Assembly (NCBI RefSeq): GCF_024684275.1
Contig: NZ_JAIKXF010000023.1
Location: forward strand, 1-64,000
From: Ruminococcus sp.
GTDB taxonomy: Bacteria; Bacillota_A; Clostridia; Oscillospirales; Ruminococcaceae
DNA: 64,000 nucleotides
Direction: 5' to 3'
This document shows positions 14,805 through 23,441 of the stretch, one piece after another. Both the position numbers and the translations under genes were made by a program. Under the pieces are notes generated by a model, which saw only the letters and a list, made by a program, of their open reading frames with translations, did no database searches and was not told the origin of the DNA. Every line of letters starts with the position of its first letter. The stretch's first letter is position 1.

Positions 14805-17540
14805 ATGATGAATCACAAAAAACTGACCGCAGCGTTACTTAGTATCGTTACTGCGGCAACGTCACTGTGTACAGCGATATCGCCTGTAAATGCGGTAGAC
14901 GCTGGCACATCTGAGGAGCAGCAGTTCTGCGCTCCCATAAGCGAGGTCGTTAAGGACTCGGGACTTGATATCGACTATGCCCGTGCACTTCAGTACTCGC
15001 TCTATTTCTACGACGCAAATATGTGCGGAGAATTCAAAGAAAACGAGAACAGGCTCTCATGGCGCGGCAGCTGCCACACCTATGACGCTCATGTTCCGAT
15101 GATCGAATGGGACAAAGTTACAACAAAGACAAGCAAAGGCGGTACTAACCTTTCAGCTTCTTTCATGGAGAAGTACAAGGACGTTCTCGATCCTGACGGC
15201 GACGGCACTATCGACGTTGCAGGCGGCTTCCACGACGCGGGCGACCACGTTGAGTTCGGTATGCCTGAGAACTATACAGCTGCTACTCTCGGCTGGGAAT
15301 ACTATGAGTACGGCGATGTATTCAAGAAGCTGGAGCAGGCTGACCATATGGAGACTATTCTCCGCCACTTCAATGATTACCTCATGAAGTGTACATTTAT
15401 TGATGATGACGGCAAGGTCATCGCTCATTGCTATCAGGTCGGCGAGGGTAATATCGACCACGCGATCTGGAACAGCCCTGAGGTAGATACTATGCCTCGT
15501 CCTGCATTCTTCCTCACAGCTGAAAAGCCTCAGATCGACTATGTTGTTTCAGCCTGTGCTTCACTGGCTATCAACTATCTCAACTTCAAGGAGAGCGATC
15601 CTGATTACGCAGCTAAATCACTGAAGTATGCAAAGGCTCTCTGGCAGTTTGCCAACGATGCTATAGATGAATTCGGTCCTACAAGCACAAAGGACAAGGA
15701 TATGCTTATCTCAGATAACGCTGACGGTCCTGTACAGTTCTATAAATCAAGCAAGTGGGAAGATGACTACTGCTGGGCTGCTGCATGGATGTACATGGTA
15801 ACAGAGGACGAGAAGTCCTTTGACTACGCTGTAAAGATATTCGACTACTACGCTCCTTCCGGCTGGTGCTACTGCTGGAACGATATGTGGTCAGGCGCAG
15901 GTGTTATGTGGGCTATCGTAAATCAGCAGCACCCTGAGCTGAATCTCGTTCAGAAGGTAAGAGACGCACAGGGCAAGAACCAGTACGTTTTTGATAATTT
16001 CTGGGACGACGACTGTGTAGGTAAGTGCCTCAAGGCATGGAAACAGAAGGAGACCCCCGGCGGCTTTGCTCACCTTGATACATGGGGCAGCTGCCGTTAC
16101 AATACAGCAATGCAGTTCATCTGTCTGCTCTATGATAAGTACGTAAACGACAGCAAGCCAAGCGAGTGGAGCGAATGGGCTAAGAAGCAGATGGACTACG
16201 TTCTCGGCAAGAACGATATCGAATACAAGGAAGATGCTAAATATGCAGTTCTTGCAGGAAAGAACGGCACACACGGTCCGAGAGCATTCGTTGTCGGCTA
16301 TAACGACAGCGCTGTAAAGAATCCTCACCACCGTGCAGCTTCCGGACTTCTCATGGCAGAGGATCCTCGTGAGCAGAAGCACATTCTCTGGGGCGCTCTT
16401 GCAGGCGGTCCTGATGCAAATGACGGACATGACGACGCTACAAAGGACTGGACAGAGAACGAGGTAACTATCGACTATAACGCTTGTCTCCCTGGTGCAG
16501 CAGCAGCTCTCTATGCTGTATACGGCACACCTGAAATGGCTATAACTCCAAACTTCCCTCCTGAGGACGAAAAGAGAGTTTACGGCAGCGGTACAGGCGG
16601 AGAAGGCGGCGGAAGCGGTTACTGGATCGAGGCTGTCGGCGTAGACAAGCCAAACCTCAACGGTGACGGTTCAGGAACTACACAGGTATCCTTCAAGGTC
16701 CTCTCAGGTGAGAGCAATCCTTCAAAGAAGACTTCTGTTCGTTACTTCTTCAATGTAAGCGAAATGGCTAAGGGCATTGATGGTCTTGGCGAGGTCCGCG
16801 AGCTTTACGATCAGTCAAGCACAGAGGACGGAGCTATCGGAGCTGACGGTAAGCTCACAGGTCCTTTCAAATATGACAAGGTGGCTGACACATATTACGT
16901 AGAGATCACATGGGAAGACTATGTTATCGCAAACTCAGGAAAGAAGTACCAGTTCGATCTCGGTATGTACTACGGCGACGTATGGGATCCTAAGAACGAC
17001 TGGAGCTACAAGGATCTTAAGATCGGCGACAGCACAGACTTCTTCGCAGTTGACGATCCGCCCGAGCAGCGTACAGATTATATCTGCGTATACGACGACG
17101 GCGTTCTCGTAGGCGGTACTGAGCCTGACGGTTCAACTCCTGCACCTAAGGAGGATTCAAAGACCACAACTACAACAAAGCCTGTTACAACAACTACAAA
17201 GAAGATCTCGACCGCGACAACAATGGTAGATCCTTCAAAGAGAACTACAACTACTACAGCAGGTCTGACCACAGTAACAAATACAGCAACAAACAGCAAT
17301 GTTAATGTAACAAAGGCTGGCGACGCAAACTGCGACGGCGAAGTAGATATGTCAGATGTTGTTCTCATTATGCAGTCACTTGCTAATCCGAACAAGTACG
17401 GTCTTGAGGGTACCGAGAAGAAACACCTTACTGAGCAGGGCTCAGCAAATGCAGACGTTGATACAAAGGTAAAGGGCGTTACAGCAAATGATGCGCTTGT
17501 TATCCAGGAATTCCTTCTTGGAAAGGTAAAGACTCTGTAA
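14805..17540 (+). CDS. Cellulosomal GH9 endoglucanase with CBM3-like module and dockerin
   Basis: 911 residues, secreted. Order: signal peptide (to about 30), GH9 catalytic domain (about 45-580), CBM3c-like beta-sandwich (about 605-745), Thr-rich linker (about 780-830), dockerin (about 837-905). The catalytic Asp pair D144/D147 lies in FHDAGDH and the proton donor E553 in NEVTIDYNA. GH9 with CBM3c is the arrangement of processive endoglucanases acting on cellulose. The dockerin is nearly the same type as that of the GH26 neighbour (DANCDGEVDMSDVV, LANPNKYG). Two ATG codons are adjacent; the second (14808) has better spacing to GGGAGGA. Confidence 0.95.
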   Translation: MMNHKKLTAALLSIVTAATSLCTAISPVNAVDAGTSEEQQFCAPISEVVKDSGLDIDYARALQYSLYFYDANMCGEFKENENRLSWRGSCHTYDAHVPMIEWDKVTTKTSKGGTNLSASFMEKYKDVLDPDGDGTIDVAGGFHDAGDHVEFGMPENYTAATLGWEYYEYGDVFKKLEQADHMETILRHFNDYLMKCTFIDDDGKVIAHCYQVGEGNIDHAIWNSPEVDTMPRPAFFLTAEKPQIDYVVSACASLAINYLNFKESDPDYAAKSLKYAKALWQFANDAIDEFGPTSTKDKDMLISDNADGPVQFYKSSKWEDDYCWAAAWMYMVTEDEKSFDYAVKIFDYYAPSGWCYCWNDMWSGAGVMWAIVNQQHPELNLVQKVRDAQGKNQYVFDNFWDDDCVGKCLKAWKQKETPGGFAHLDTWGSCRYNTAMQFICLLYDKYVNDSKPSEWSEWAKKQMDYVLGKNDIEYKEDAKYAVLAGKNGTHGPRAFVVGYNDSAVKNPHHRAASGLLMAEDPREQKHILWGALAGGPDANDGHDDATKDWTENEVTIDYNACLPGAAAALYAVYGTPEMAITPNFPPEDEKRVYGSGTGGEGGGSGYWIEAVGVDKPNLNGDGSGTTQVSFKVLSGESNPSKKTSVRYFFNVSEMAKGIDGLGEVRELYDQSSTEDGAIGADGKLTGPFKYDKVADTYYVEITWEDYVIANSGKKYQFDLGMYYGDVWDPKNDWSYKDLKIGDSTDFFAVDDPPEQRTDYICVYDDGVLVGGTEPDGSTPAPKEDSKTTTTTKPVTTTTKKISTATTMVDPSKRTTTTTAGLTTVTNTATNSNVNVTKAGDANCDGEVDMSDVVLIMQSLANPNKYGLEGTEKKHLTEQGSANADVDTKVKGVTANDALVIQEFLLGKVKTL

Positions 17541-17550
17541 AATATTATGA

Positions 17551-17666
17551 AAAGCTGCACTATTAAGCTGCTTCTCCTAACGGAAAATACGGTTACCGAG
17601 CTTAAATTACAGTCTCGGTAACTGTATTTCCGGTAAAAGGGAGGCGGCTGAAAGCGCAGCTTTTTT
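17551..17666 (+). terminator. Nested hairpin terminator region after the GH9 gene
   Basis: An outer pair AAAGCTGC (17551-17558) / GCAGCTTT (17656-17663) followed by a T-run encloses a long inner hairpin: 17581-17600 pairs with 17614-17632 with one bulge and one mismatch. It ends the GH26-GH9 operon. Confidence 0.65.
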
Positions 17667-17683
17667 ATGCCATTATTTACTTG

Positions 17684-17712
17684 TTGTTTTGATATTTTGT
17701 GTATGCTATAAT
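17684..17712 (+). promoter_or_regulatory. Promoter of the FtsH-like gene
   Basis: TTGTTT (17684-17689), 17-bp spacer, extended -10 TATGC and TATAAT (17707-17712). Confidence 0.65.
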
Positions 17713-17743
17713 TTCATTGTACCGATAAAGGAGTTGAGCATAC

Positions 17744-19186
17744 ATGAAAAACAAAAAATTCGGCTTGTTCAAAGGCTTCGGCAGGGCAATGTCCTTCGGG
17801 AAAAGCAGTGCAAAGGTCTATGTCAAGGCGCGGACGGGCAAGAGCTTTGCGGACGTTGCAGGTCAGGACGAGGCAAAGGAGGCTCTTGCTGAGATAGTTG
17901 ACTTTCTGCACTCGCCCGAAAAATACGCGGATATAGGCGCAAAGCTGCCAAAGGGTGCACTTCTTGTAGGACCTCCGGGGACTGGCAAGACGCTTCTTGC
18001 GCAGGCAGTGGCTGGGGAGGCGAATGTGCCGTTTTTCTCAATATCCGGCTCGGAATTCGTAGAGATGTTTGTGGGAGTAGGTGCAGCTAAGGTCAGGGAC
18101 CTGTTCGGACAGGCTGCGGAAAAAGCTCCATGTATAGTCTTTATCGACGAGATAGATACAATTGGCAAGAAGCGTGACGGGCAGACAGGCGGAAGTGACG
18201 AGCGTGAGCAGACGCTTAACCAGCTTCTTACGGAAATGGACGGCTTTGACGGCAATAAGGGAGTAGTGATACTGGCTGCAACAAACCGACCTGATTTTCT
18301 TGATCCTGCACTTCTGCGTCCTGGGCGTTTTGACAGGCGCATACCTGTGGAGCTTCCAGACCTTGCGGGGCGTGAGGCTATCCTCCGTGTTCATGGCGCG
18401 AGGGTAAAGCTAAGCAGCGGCATTGACTTCAGCGCCATTGCCAGAGCTACAGCAGGAGCTTCGGGAGCTGAGCTTGCCAACATAGTAAATGAAGCGGCGC
18501 TGAGAGCTGTGCGTTCAGGACGGGGCTGCGTCGGGCAGAGCGACCTTGAGGAAAGCGTTGAAGTCGTAATTGCAGGCTATCAGCGCAAAAATGCTGTTAT
18601 ATCGCAAAAGGAAAAGGAGATCATCGCCTATCACGAGATAGGTCACGCTCTTGTGGCGGCAATGCAGAAGGATTCCGCGTCTGTACATAAGATAACCATA
18701 ATACCGCGTACATCGGGAGCTCTTGGCTATACCATGCAGGTGGACGAAAATGAACGCTTTTTGATGTCTAAGGAGGATATTATTGCGAAAATATCTGTGC
18801 TTACAGGCGGAAGATCTGCGGAGGAGCTGATCTTCAATACCTGTACCACAGGAGCGGCAAATGACATCGAAAAGGCGACGAAGCTGGCACGTGCGATGGT
18901 GACGCGGTTCGGAATGAGCGGAAAATTTGATATGACAGCGCTTGAAACAGTAAATGATCGGTATCTTGGCGGAGATACATCACTTGTATGCTCTGCGGAA
19001 ACAGCTGCAAAGGTCGACGAAGAGGTGAATAATATCATCAGAACTGCCCATGAAAAAGCATTGCAAATTCTGTCCGACAACAGGGAACAGCTCCATGAGC
19101 TGGCACAGTATCTTCTTGACCGCGAGACTATAACAGGCGATGAATTCAGGGCGATACTTGACAAAAAAGCTGCTGTTGCTGTATAA
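17744..19186 (+). CDS. FtsH-family AAA+ zinc protease lacking transmembrane segments
   Basis: 480 residues, against roughly 600-650 for normal FtsH. The AAA+ module is intact: Walker A GPPGTGKT (76-83), pore motif near [10 protein letters not shown], Walker B IVFIDEID (131-138), SRH with LLRPGR. The metallopeptidase domain has HEIGH (297-301) and a later acidic ligand region ([10 protein letters not shown]). The N-terminal 30 residues are basic and amphipathic ([20 protein letters not shown]) and contain no membrane helix or periplasmic domain. It should therefore be a soluble or peripherally bound protease. GGAG lies before the ATG. spoIIR follows after about 42 bp. Whether a full-length FtsH exists elsewhere is not visible. 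Confidence 0.88.
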   Translation: MKNKKFGLFKGFGRAMSFGKSSAKVYVKARTGKSFADVAGQDEAKEALAEIVDFLHSPEKYADIGAKLPKGALLVGPPGTGKTLLAQAVAGEANVPFFSISGSEFVEMFVGVGAAKVRDLFGQAAEKAPCIVFIDEIDTIGKKRDGQTGGSDEREQTLNQLLTEMDGFDGNKGVVILAATNRPDFLDPALLRPGRFDRRIPVELPDLAGREAILRVHGARVKLSSGIDFSAIARATAGASGAELANIVNEAALRAVRSGRGCVGQSDLEESVEVVIAGYQRKNAVISQKEKEIIAYHEIGHALVAAMQKDSASVHKITIIPRTSGALGYTMQVDENERFLMSKEDIIAKISVLTGGRSAEELIFNTCTTGAANDIEKATKLARAMVTRFGMSGKFDMTALETVNDRYLGGDTSLVCSAETAAKVDEEVNNIIRTAHEKALQILSDNREQLHELAQYLLDRETITGDEFRAILDKKAAVAV

Positions 19187-19228
19187 TCAAGACAATATCT
19201 GCCAATGATAGCTGCTGAGGTGATGTTT

Positions 19229-19888
19229 ATGAGAAAATCAATGGGAGCTGTCATGGCGGCAGGCCTTATCCTTGCTGTACTTATTTCTAATATAGGAGGC
19301 TTTATCAGCGACGGGAGGAAACTCGATGAGCTTAGGAGCAGTGTTTTGCGGCTGCATATTATCGCCAATTCCGACAGTGAACGCGATCAGCAGCTAAAGC
19401 TCATGGTGCGTGACAGGCTGCTCGGCAGCGGTATTTTCAAGTCGGCGGAGAGCCTTTCAGAGGCTGAGGATATAGCGGAAGAAAACCTTGCCGTGATAAA
19501 GGATATTGCTGAGGGAGTTCTCCGCGAAAACGGCTGCACTGACAGGACTGCTGCCGAGATAACGGACGTGTATTTCGGCGACAGGACATATGGCGATATA
19601 ACTATGCCTGCCGGGAAATACCGTGCTCTGCGGATCAGTATAGGAAAAGCCGAGGGGCATAACTGGTGGTGCGTGATGTATCCGCCGCTGTGCCTGCCTG
19701 CTGCCTGTGAAGCAGAGGAAGATGTGGCAGAGGATAAGTCTGCTGCTGAGAAGAACTTTGACGAAAAGGAACTGGATATGCTCAGAAAGCCAAGAAAATA
19801 TAAGGTGAGATTTGCGATTTGGGACAAAATAAAAAGCGTGATCGATGATGATGATGTGCAAAATGACAAAAATAACGAGACTGCTTGA
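19229..19888 (+). CDS. spoIIR: Stage II sporulation protein R
   Basis: 219 residues, close to Bacillus SpoIIR. Family features are an N-terminal signal/membrane segment, the early VLRLHIIANSDSERDQ.LK motif, VRDRLL, and VYFGDRTYGDITMPAGKYRALRISIGKAEGHNWWCVMYPPLC. SpoIIR is made in the forespore and secreted to trigger SpoIIGA-dependent pro-sigma-E cleavage in the mother cell. The C-terminal tail is acidic and Asp-rich. I chose the ATG at 19229 behind GAGGTG. With cotJABC it argues for present or past sporulation. Confidence 0.93.
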   Translation: MRKSMGAVMAAGLILAVLISNIGGFISDGRKLDELRSSVLRLHIIANSDSERDQQLKLMVRDRLLGSGIFKSAESLSEAEDIAEENLAVIKDIAEGVLRENGCTDRTAAEITDVYFGDRTYGDITMPAGKYRALRISIGKAEGHNWWCVMYPPLCLPAACEAEEDVAEDKSAAEKNFDEKELDMLRKPRKYKVRFAIWDKIKSVIDDDDVQNDKNNETA

Positions 19889-19913
19889 CAATTACAGGAA
19901 AAGGGTATATAAT
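19885..19913 (+). promoter_or_regulatory. Promoter of infC-rpmI-rplT
   Basis: TTGACA (19885-19890), 17-bp spacer and TATAAT (19908-19913), a perfect consensus. The -35 overlaps the last codons of spoIIR. Confidence 0.9.
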
Positions 19914-19919
19914 ATTTGA

Positions 19920-20067
19920 GTAAACAAAGCAGAACTATGCGTTCTCACCGTCGGGCTATGCTGAAACGGTCAATATGTATCGGTTTATCGTGCTGTTCTT
20001 GCGGCAGCTTTGATATATCAGTGAGTATTGGTGAGTGCGGATAATTTCTGCACTCATTTTTGTTTTT
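19920..20067 (+). promoter_or_regulatory. L20-type leader with transcription attenuator
   Basis: A leader of about 180 nt precedes infC. It ends in a terminator hairpin GAGTGC/GCACTC (20033-20055) followed by ATTTTTGTTTTT (to 20067), placed before the infC ribosome binding site. In low-GC Gram-positives the infC-rpmI-rplT leader is controlled by L20 binding, which promotes termination. Gene order and attenuator position fit; the L20-binding fold itself I infer. Confidence 0.65.
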
Positions 20068-20095
20068 AAATTATATTGCTTGGAGGTGCTTGACT

Positions 20096-20614
20096 ATTAG
20101 CAAACAGGAACTGCAGATCAACGAAGAGATAAGAGACAAGGAAGTTCTCGTAATCGACGCTGACGGAAAAAAGCTCGGCGTATTGTCCGCCAAAGAGGCT
20201 CAGCAGATTGCATTCGATCAGGATCTGGATCTCGTAAAGATCGCTCCGCAGGCAACACCACCCGTATGTAGGATCATGGACTACGGAAAGTATTGCTTCG
20301 AGCAGGCTAAGCGTGAGAAGGAAGCAAGAAAGAATCAGAAGGTCGTTTCTATCAAGGAGATAAGAATGTTCTCCACTATCGACACACACGATTTTGAGAC
20401 GAAGGTGAATCAGGCTGTCAAATTTTTAGAGGGCGGCGACAAGCTCAAGGTATCCGTAAGATTCCGTAAAAGAGCTATTGCACATCCCGAACTTGGCAAC
20501 GAACTTCTTGATCGCTTCAAGGAGGCAGTTTCTGCGGCAGGCACTGTGGATAAGCCGGCTAAAATGGAGGGACGCAGCATAGTTATGTTCGTTTCGCCGA
20601 AGGCCGCTAAGTAA
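20096..20614 (+). CDS. infC: Translation initiation factor IF-3, rare ATT start
   Basis: 172 residues. IF-3 binds the 30S subunit and checks start-codon and initiator-tRNA pairing. The sequence has the typical opening [19 protein letters not shown], the [16 protein letters not shown] box and the C-terminal [17 protein letters not shown] region. No ATG lies at the right place. GGAGGTG at 20082-20088 is 8 nt before ATT (20096), and translation from it gives the expected N-terminus and length. An ATT start is known for infC in E. coli and Bacillus, where IF-3 represses its own synthesis by rejecting the non-standard codon. Confidence 0.95.
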   Translation: MSKQELQINEEIRDKEVLVIDADGKKLGVLSAKEAQQIAFDQDLDLVKIAPQATPPVCRIMDYGKYCFEQAKREKEARKNQKVVSIKEIRMFSTIDTHDFETKVNQAVKFLEGGDKLKVSVRFRKRAIAHPELGNELLDRFKEAVSAAGTVDKPAKMEGRSIVMFVSPKAAK

Positions 20615-20627
20615 GGAGGATAATATA

Positions 20628-20831
20628 ATGGCAAAGGTAAAGGTTAAAACTCATTCGGGCGCTAAGAAGCGTTTTAAGATTACAGGAAGCGGTAAGGTAA
20701 AGTACCAGCACACCAACAAGAGACACAGACTTACTCAGAAGGATACAAAGCGCAAGAGAATCGCTCGTAACGCAGGTGTTGCTGACTGCACAAATGCACC
20801 TACAATCAAGAAGCTCGTTCCTTATATGTAA
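20628..20831 (+). CDS. rpmI: 50S ribosomal protein L35
   Basis: 67 residues, basic, with the L35 opening [19 protein letters not shown] and [17 protein letters not shown]. It follows infC by 13 bp with AAGGAGG before the ATG. Standard member of infC-rpmI-rplT. Confidence 0.98.
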   Translation: MAKVKVKTHSGAKKRFKITGSGKVKYQHTNKRHRLTQKDTKRKRIARNAGVADCTNAPTIKKLVPYM

Positions 20832-20898
20832 TCTGTGCGGTGTTTCCGCAAAGTTTTGAGCTAATTCCCGTAATTTTAATATTTGGAGGTAAAAGACT

Positions 20899-21252
20899 AT
20901 GGCACGTATTAAAGGTGCAATGATGACTCGTAAGAGAAGAAACAAGACTTTAAAGCTTGCTAAGGGCTACTGGGGCGCAAAGAGCAAGCACTTCAAGATG
21001 GCTAAGCAGGCCGTAATGAAGTCAGGCAACTATGCATACATCGGAAGAAAGCAGAAGAAGAGACAGTTCAGACAGCTCTGGATCACAAGAATCTCAGCTG
21101 CTGCTAAGCTCAACGGCATGAACTACTCAACATTCATGAACGGCTGCAAGAAGGCTGGTATCTCTCTCAACAGAAAGATGCTCTCAGAGATCGCTATCAG
21201 CGATGCAGCAGGTTTCACAGCAATTGCTGACAAGGCAAAGGCTGCTCTTTAA
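20899..21252 (+). CDS. rplT: 50S ribosomal protein L20
   Basis: 117 residues, basic, with [20 protein letters not shown] near the start and [20 protein letters not shown] in the middle. L20 is an early assembly protein of the 50S subunit and the likely repressor acting on the operon leader. TTTGGAGG precedes the ATG. A terminator follows. Confidence 0.98.
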   Translation: MARIKGAMMTRKRRNKTLKLAKGYWGAKSKHFKMAKQAVMKSGNYAYIGRKQKKRQFRQLWITRISAAAKLNGMNYSTFMNGCKKAGISLNRKMLSEIAISDAAGFTAIADKAKAAL

Positions 21253-21262
21253 TCAAGAAAAT

Positions 21263-21298
21263 AAACACGCTTCTTAATTAAATTAAGAGCGTGTTTTT
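21263..21298 (+). terminator. Rho-independent terminator after rplT
   Basis: AAACACGC pairs with GCGTGTTT, extended through CTTAATT/AATTAAG, followed by T's. Stem 21263-21296. Confidence 0.9.
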
Positions 21299-21379
21299 GT
21301 TAATCAATGATCCGTTATGTATACAGTCGGGAGCGTTTCCGACTGTGTATGTACGGTGACTACAGGCGGTGTTGTGCTA

Positions 21380-22168
21380 TTGGAAAACATCATCACTTCA
21401 AAAGATAATCCTACTGTCAAGCTGTATCAGAAGCTTTCTTCATCAAAAAAAGAAAGGCTTCAGTACGGCTTATTCGTGTTGGAGGGGCTGAGAATAGTCA
21501 CAGACGCTCTCCGCGAGGAAAGCGGCATAACTCAGCTTATACTTACACAAAAAGCGCAGGAGCGCTTCGGCGAGGAGCTTTTGCAGGCTGATTTGAGAAA
21601 CACAAGGACAATTGTCATTTCAAATGAGCTTGGTAACAAAATCGCTTCTACAGACACTACTCAGGGTGTATTCGCTGTGTGCAGGATACCTGCGGCGAGA
21701 AGTATCAGCAGTATAATGAAAAGCGGCGGAAAATATCTGGTGCTTTTCGGACTACAGGACCCCGGGAATGTGGGAATGATGATAAGAACAGCTGACGCTC
21801 TCGGTATAGACGGTGTTATCCTTTCGGGCAGCTGTGATCTTTACAGCCCTAAAGTAATACGCTCAACTATGGGCTCGGTGTTCAGAATGAAGATAGCCAT
21901 TGAAAATGACGCAGATGCACTCTTTGAGGAGCTGAGCAAAGCAGGAACTGTCACATCTGCTGCGGTAATTGACAAGGACGCTCAGCCTGTTACTGAGTGC
22001 AGCTTTGAGGGAACTCAGGCTGTGTTCATCGGAAACGAGGGCAACGGACTTCCCGGCGTTATCGCTCAGCGCTGTACACGACGGGTAATAATACCTATGC
22101 ATGGTAATATTAATTCCCTTAACGCTGCTATGGCTGCAGGTATTCTCATGTGGGAGCTCAGCAAGTAA
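21380..22168 (+). CDS. TrmH/SpoU-family RNA 2'-O-methyltransferase
   Basis: 262 residues from the chosen start. It has an N-terminal substrate-binding domain (ITSKDNPTVKLYQKLSSSK..., FVLEGLRIV) and a C-terminal SPOUT knot with LVLFGLQDPGNVGMMIRTADALG, FIGNEGNGLP and INSLNAAMAAGILMWE. Such enzymes methylate 2'-OH groups in 23S rRNA or tRNA with S-adenosylmethionine; this layout resembles TsnR/RlmB-type rRNA methyltransferases. The frame is open back to an ATG at 21317, but that extension has no homology-like content. TTG at 21380 follows an AGGCGGTG site and gives the family N-terminus. The target nucleotide is unknown. Confidence 0.82.
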   Translation: MENIITSKDNPTVKLYQKLSSSKKERLQYGLFVLEGLRIVTDALREESGITQLILTQKAQERFGEELLQADLRNTRTIVISNELGNKIASTDTTQGVFAVCRIPAARSISSIMKSGGKYLVLFGLQDPGNVGMMIRTADALGIDGVILSGSCDLYSPKVIRSTMGSVFRMKIAIENDADALFEELSKAGTVTSAAVIDKDAQPVTECSFEGTQAVFIGNEGNGLPGVIAQRCTRRVIIPMHGNINSLNAAMAAGILMWELSK

Positions 22169-22205
22169 ATCCTGTTTGACTATTTAATATAAAGGGGGCT
22201 TAGCT

Positions 22206-23429
22206 ATGGAGGAAACTAAATACTGGGTGTGGCTGAATATGGTATTCGGCACGGGAAATCATCGTATCTGGGAGATAATGAGCTTTTTCCGAACGGCTGA
22301 AAAGGCTTATCTGTCACTGAGTACGGACAGCTCTGTAGTGAGCCTCAATGAAAATGAGAATAAAAATGTTCACTCTGTACAGCTGAGCCGCGCGGAGAGC
22401 TTTATCACAAACTGTACGAAGCGCGGTATAGGGGTGATATCCATAACGAGCCCTGAATATCCCGAGCAGCTCAGGCATATATATAATCCGCCGTCGGTGC
22501 TGTATTACAAGGGCAATATCGGCTGCCTGCAAAACGAGATGACAGTTACAGCCGTAGGTACCCGAAAGGCTTCTTCATACAGCCTCAAAGCTGCAAAGGA
22601 GATATGCTCTGAGCTTTCTGCCCGCGGAGCTGTTATAATAAGCGGCTTTGCGGTAGGCATAGACCTTGCTTGCAGTATGGCTGCTGTTGATATGGGACGT
22701 CCTACAGTATGTGTGATGGGCTGCGGAGTCGATGTTGATTATCCGAGACAGAATTTCTCCTACAGGGACGCTATACTCTCGGCAGGGGGAGTTTTTCTGT
22801 CAGAATTTCCGCCTGCAACTCAGCCGAATTCGCCTAACTTCCCAAAGCGCAACCGCATACTGGCTGCACTTGGAAAGGCTGCCATAGTCTTTCAGGCGGG
22901 AGCTAAGAGCGGTTCGCTCATAACTGCTAATCTTGCCGCAGGACAAGGCAGAGATGTACTGTGTCTGCCTCCTGCCGATATTTTCAGCGGTGATTACGCA
23001 GGCAATATAAAGCTGCTCCGCGACGGTGCTCTGCCAATGTATGATGCTTCCGATGTAATAGACAGCATTACGGGCAAAAGGTCTGTTTCACCGTCTGCAC
23101 CTGTTTTAAGCAGGGAATCGGAGAAAGATCTGTTGCGCACAAACATCAGCGAAGCTGAGATAGCTTCGGTTATGGAACATATTAATAATAATATAACGGA
23201 CGATGTCCGTGAAAATACCGTCTCAGACGATGATCTTGACCTGCCTAACGACCTTACCGAGCAGCAGAGAAGGATCTCGGAAGAACTTATGAACGGCGCA
23301 ATGCACGCTGATGAGCTGGCTTCGCGCCTTGAAATAGACTCCTCGGAGCTTATGACGGAGCTTACAGAGCTTGAGATATTCGGTATCGTCCGCTCGCTCC
23401 CTGGAAAAATGTATGAACTTATCAGATAA
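22206..23429 (+). CDS. dprA: DNA-processing protein DprA
   Basis: 407 residues. DprA protects incoming single-stranded DNA and loads RecA during transformation. The extended Rossmann fold is clear: VGTRKAS, SGFAVGIDLACSMAAVDMGRPTVCVMGCGVDVDYP, FPKRNRILAALG and SGSLITANLAAGQGRDV. An N-terminal helical SAM-like part (1-75) and a C-terminal winged helix (about 340-407, EELMNGAMHADELASRL) complete the usual layout. The gene sits next to topA, the order common in Firmicutes. Its start follows AAGGGGG. Confidence 0.95.
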   Translation: MEETKYWVWLNMVFGTGNHRIWEIMSFFRTAEKAYLSLSTDSSVVSLNENENKNVHSVQLSRAESFITNCTKRGIGVISITSPEYPEQLRHIYNPPSVLYYKGNIGCLQNEMTVTAVGTRKASSYSLKAAKEICSELSARGAVIISGFAVGIDLACSMAAVDMGRPTVCVMGCGVDVDYPRQNFSYRDAILSAGGVFLSEFPPATQPNSPNFPKRNRILAALGKAAIVFQAGAKSGSLITANLAAGQGRDVLCLPPADIFSGDYAGNIKLLRDGALPMYDASDVIDSITGKRSVSPSAPVLSRESEKDLLRTNISEAEIASVMEHINNNITDDVRENTVSDDDLDLPNDLTEQQRRISEELMNGAMHADELASRLEIDSSELMTELTELEIFGIVRSLPGKMYELIR

Positions 23430-23441
23430 GGGGAACTTTAA

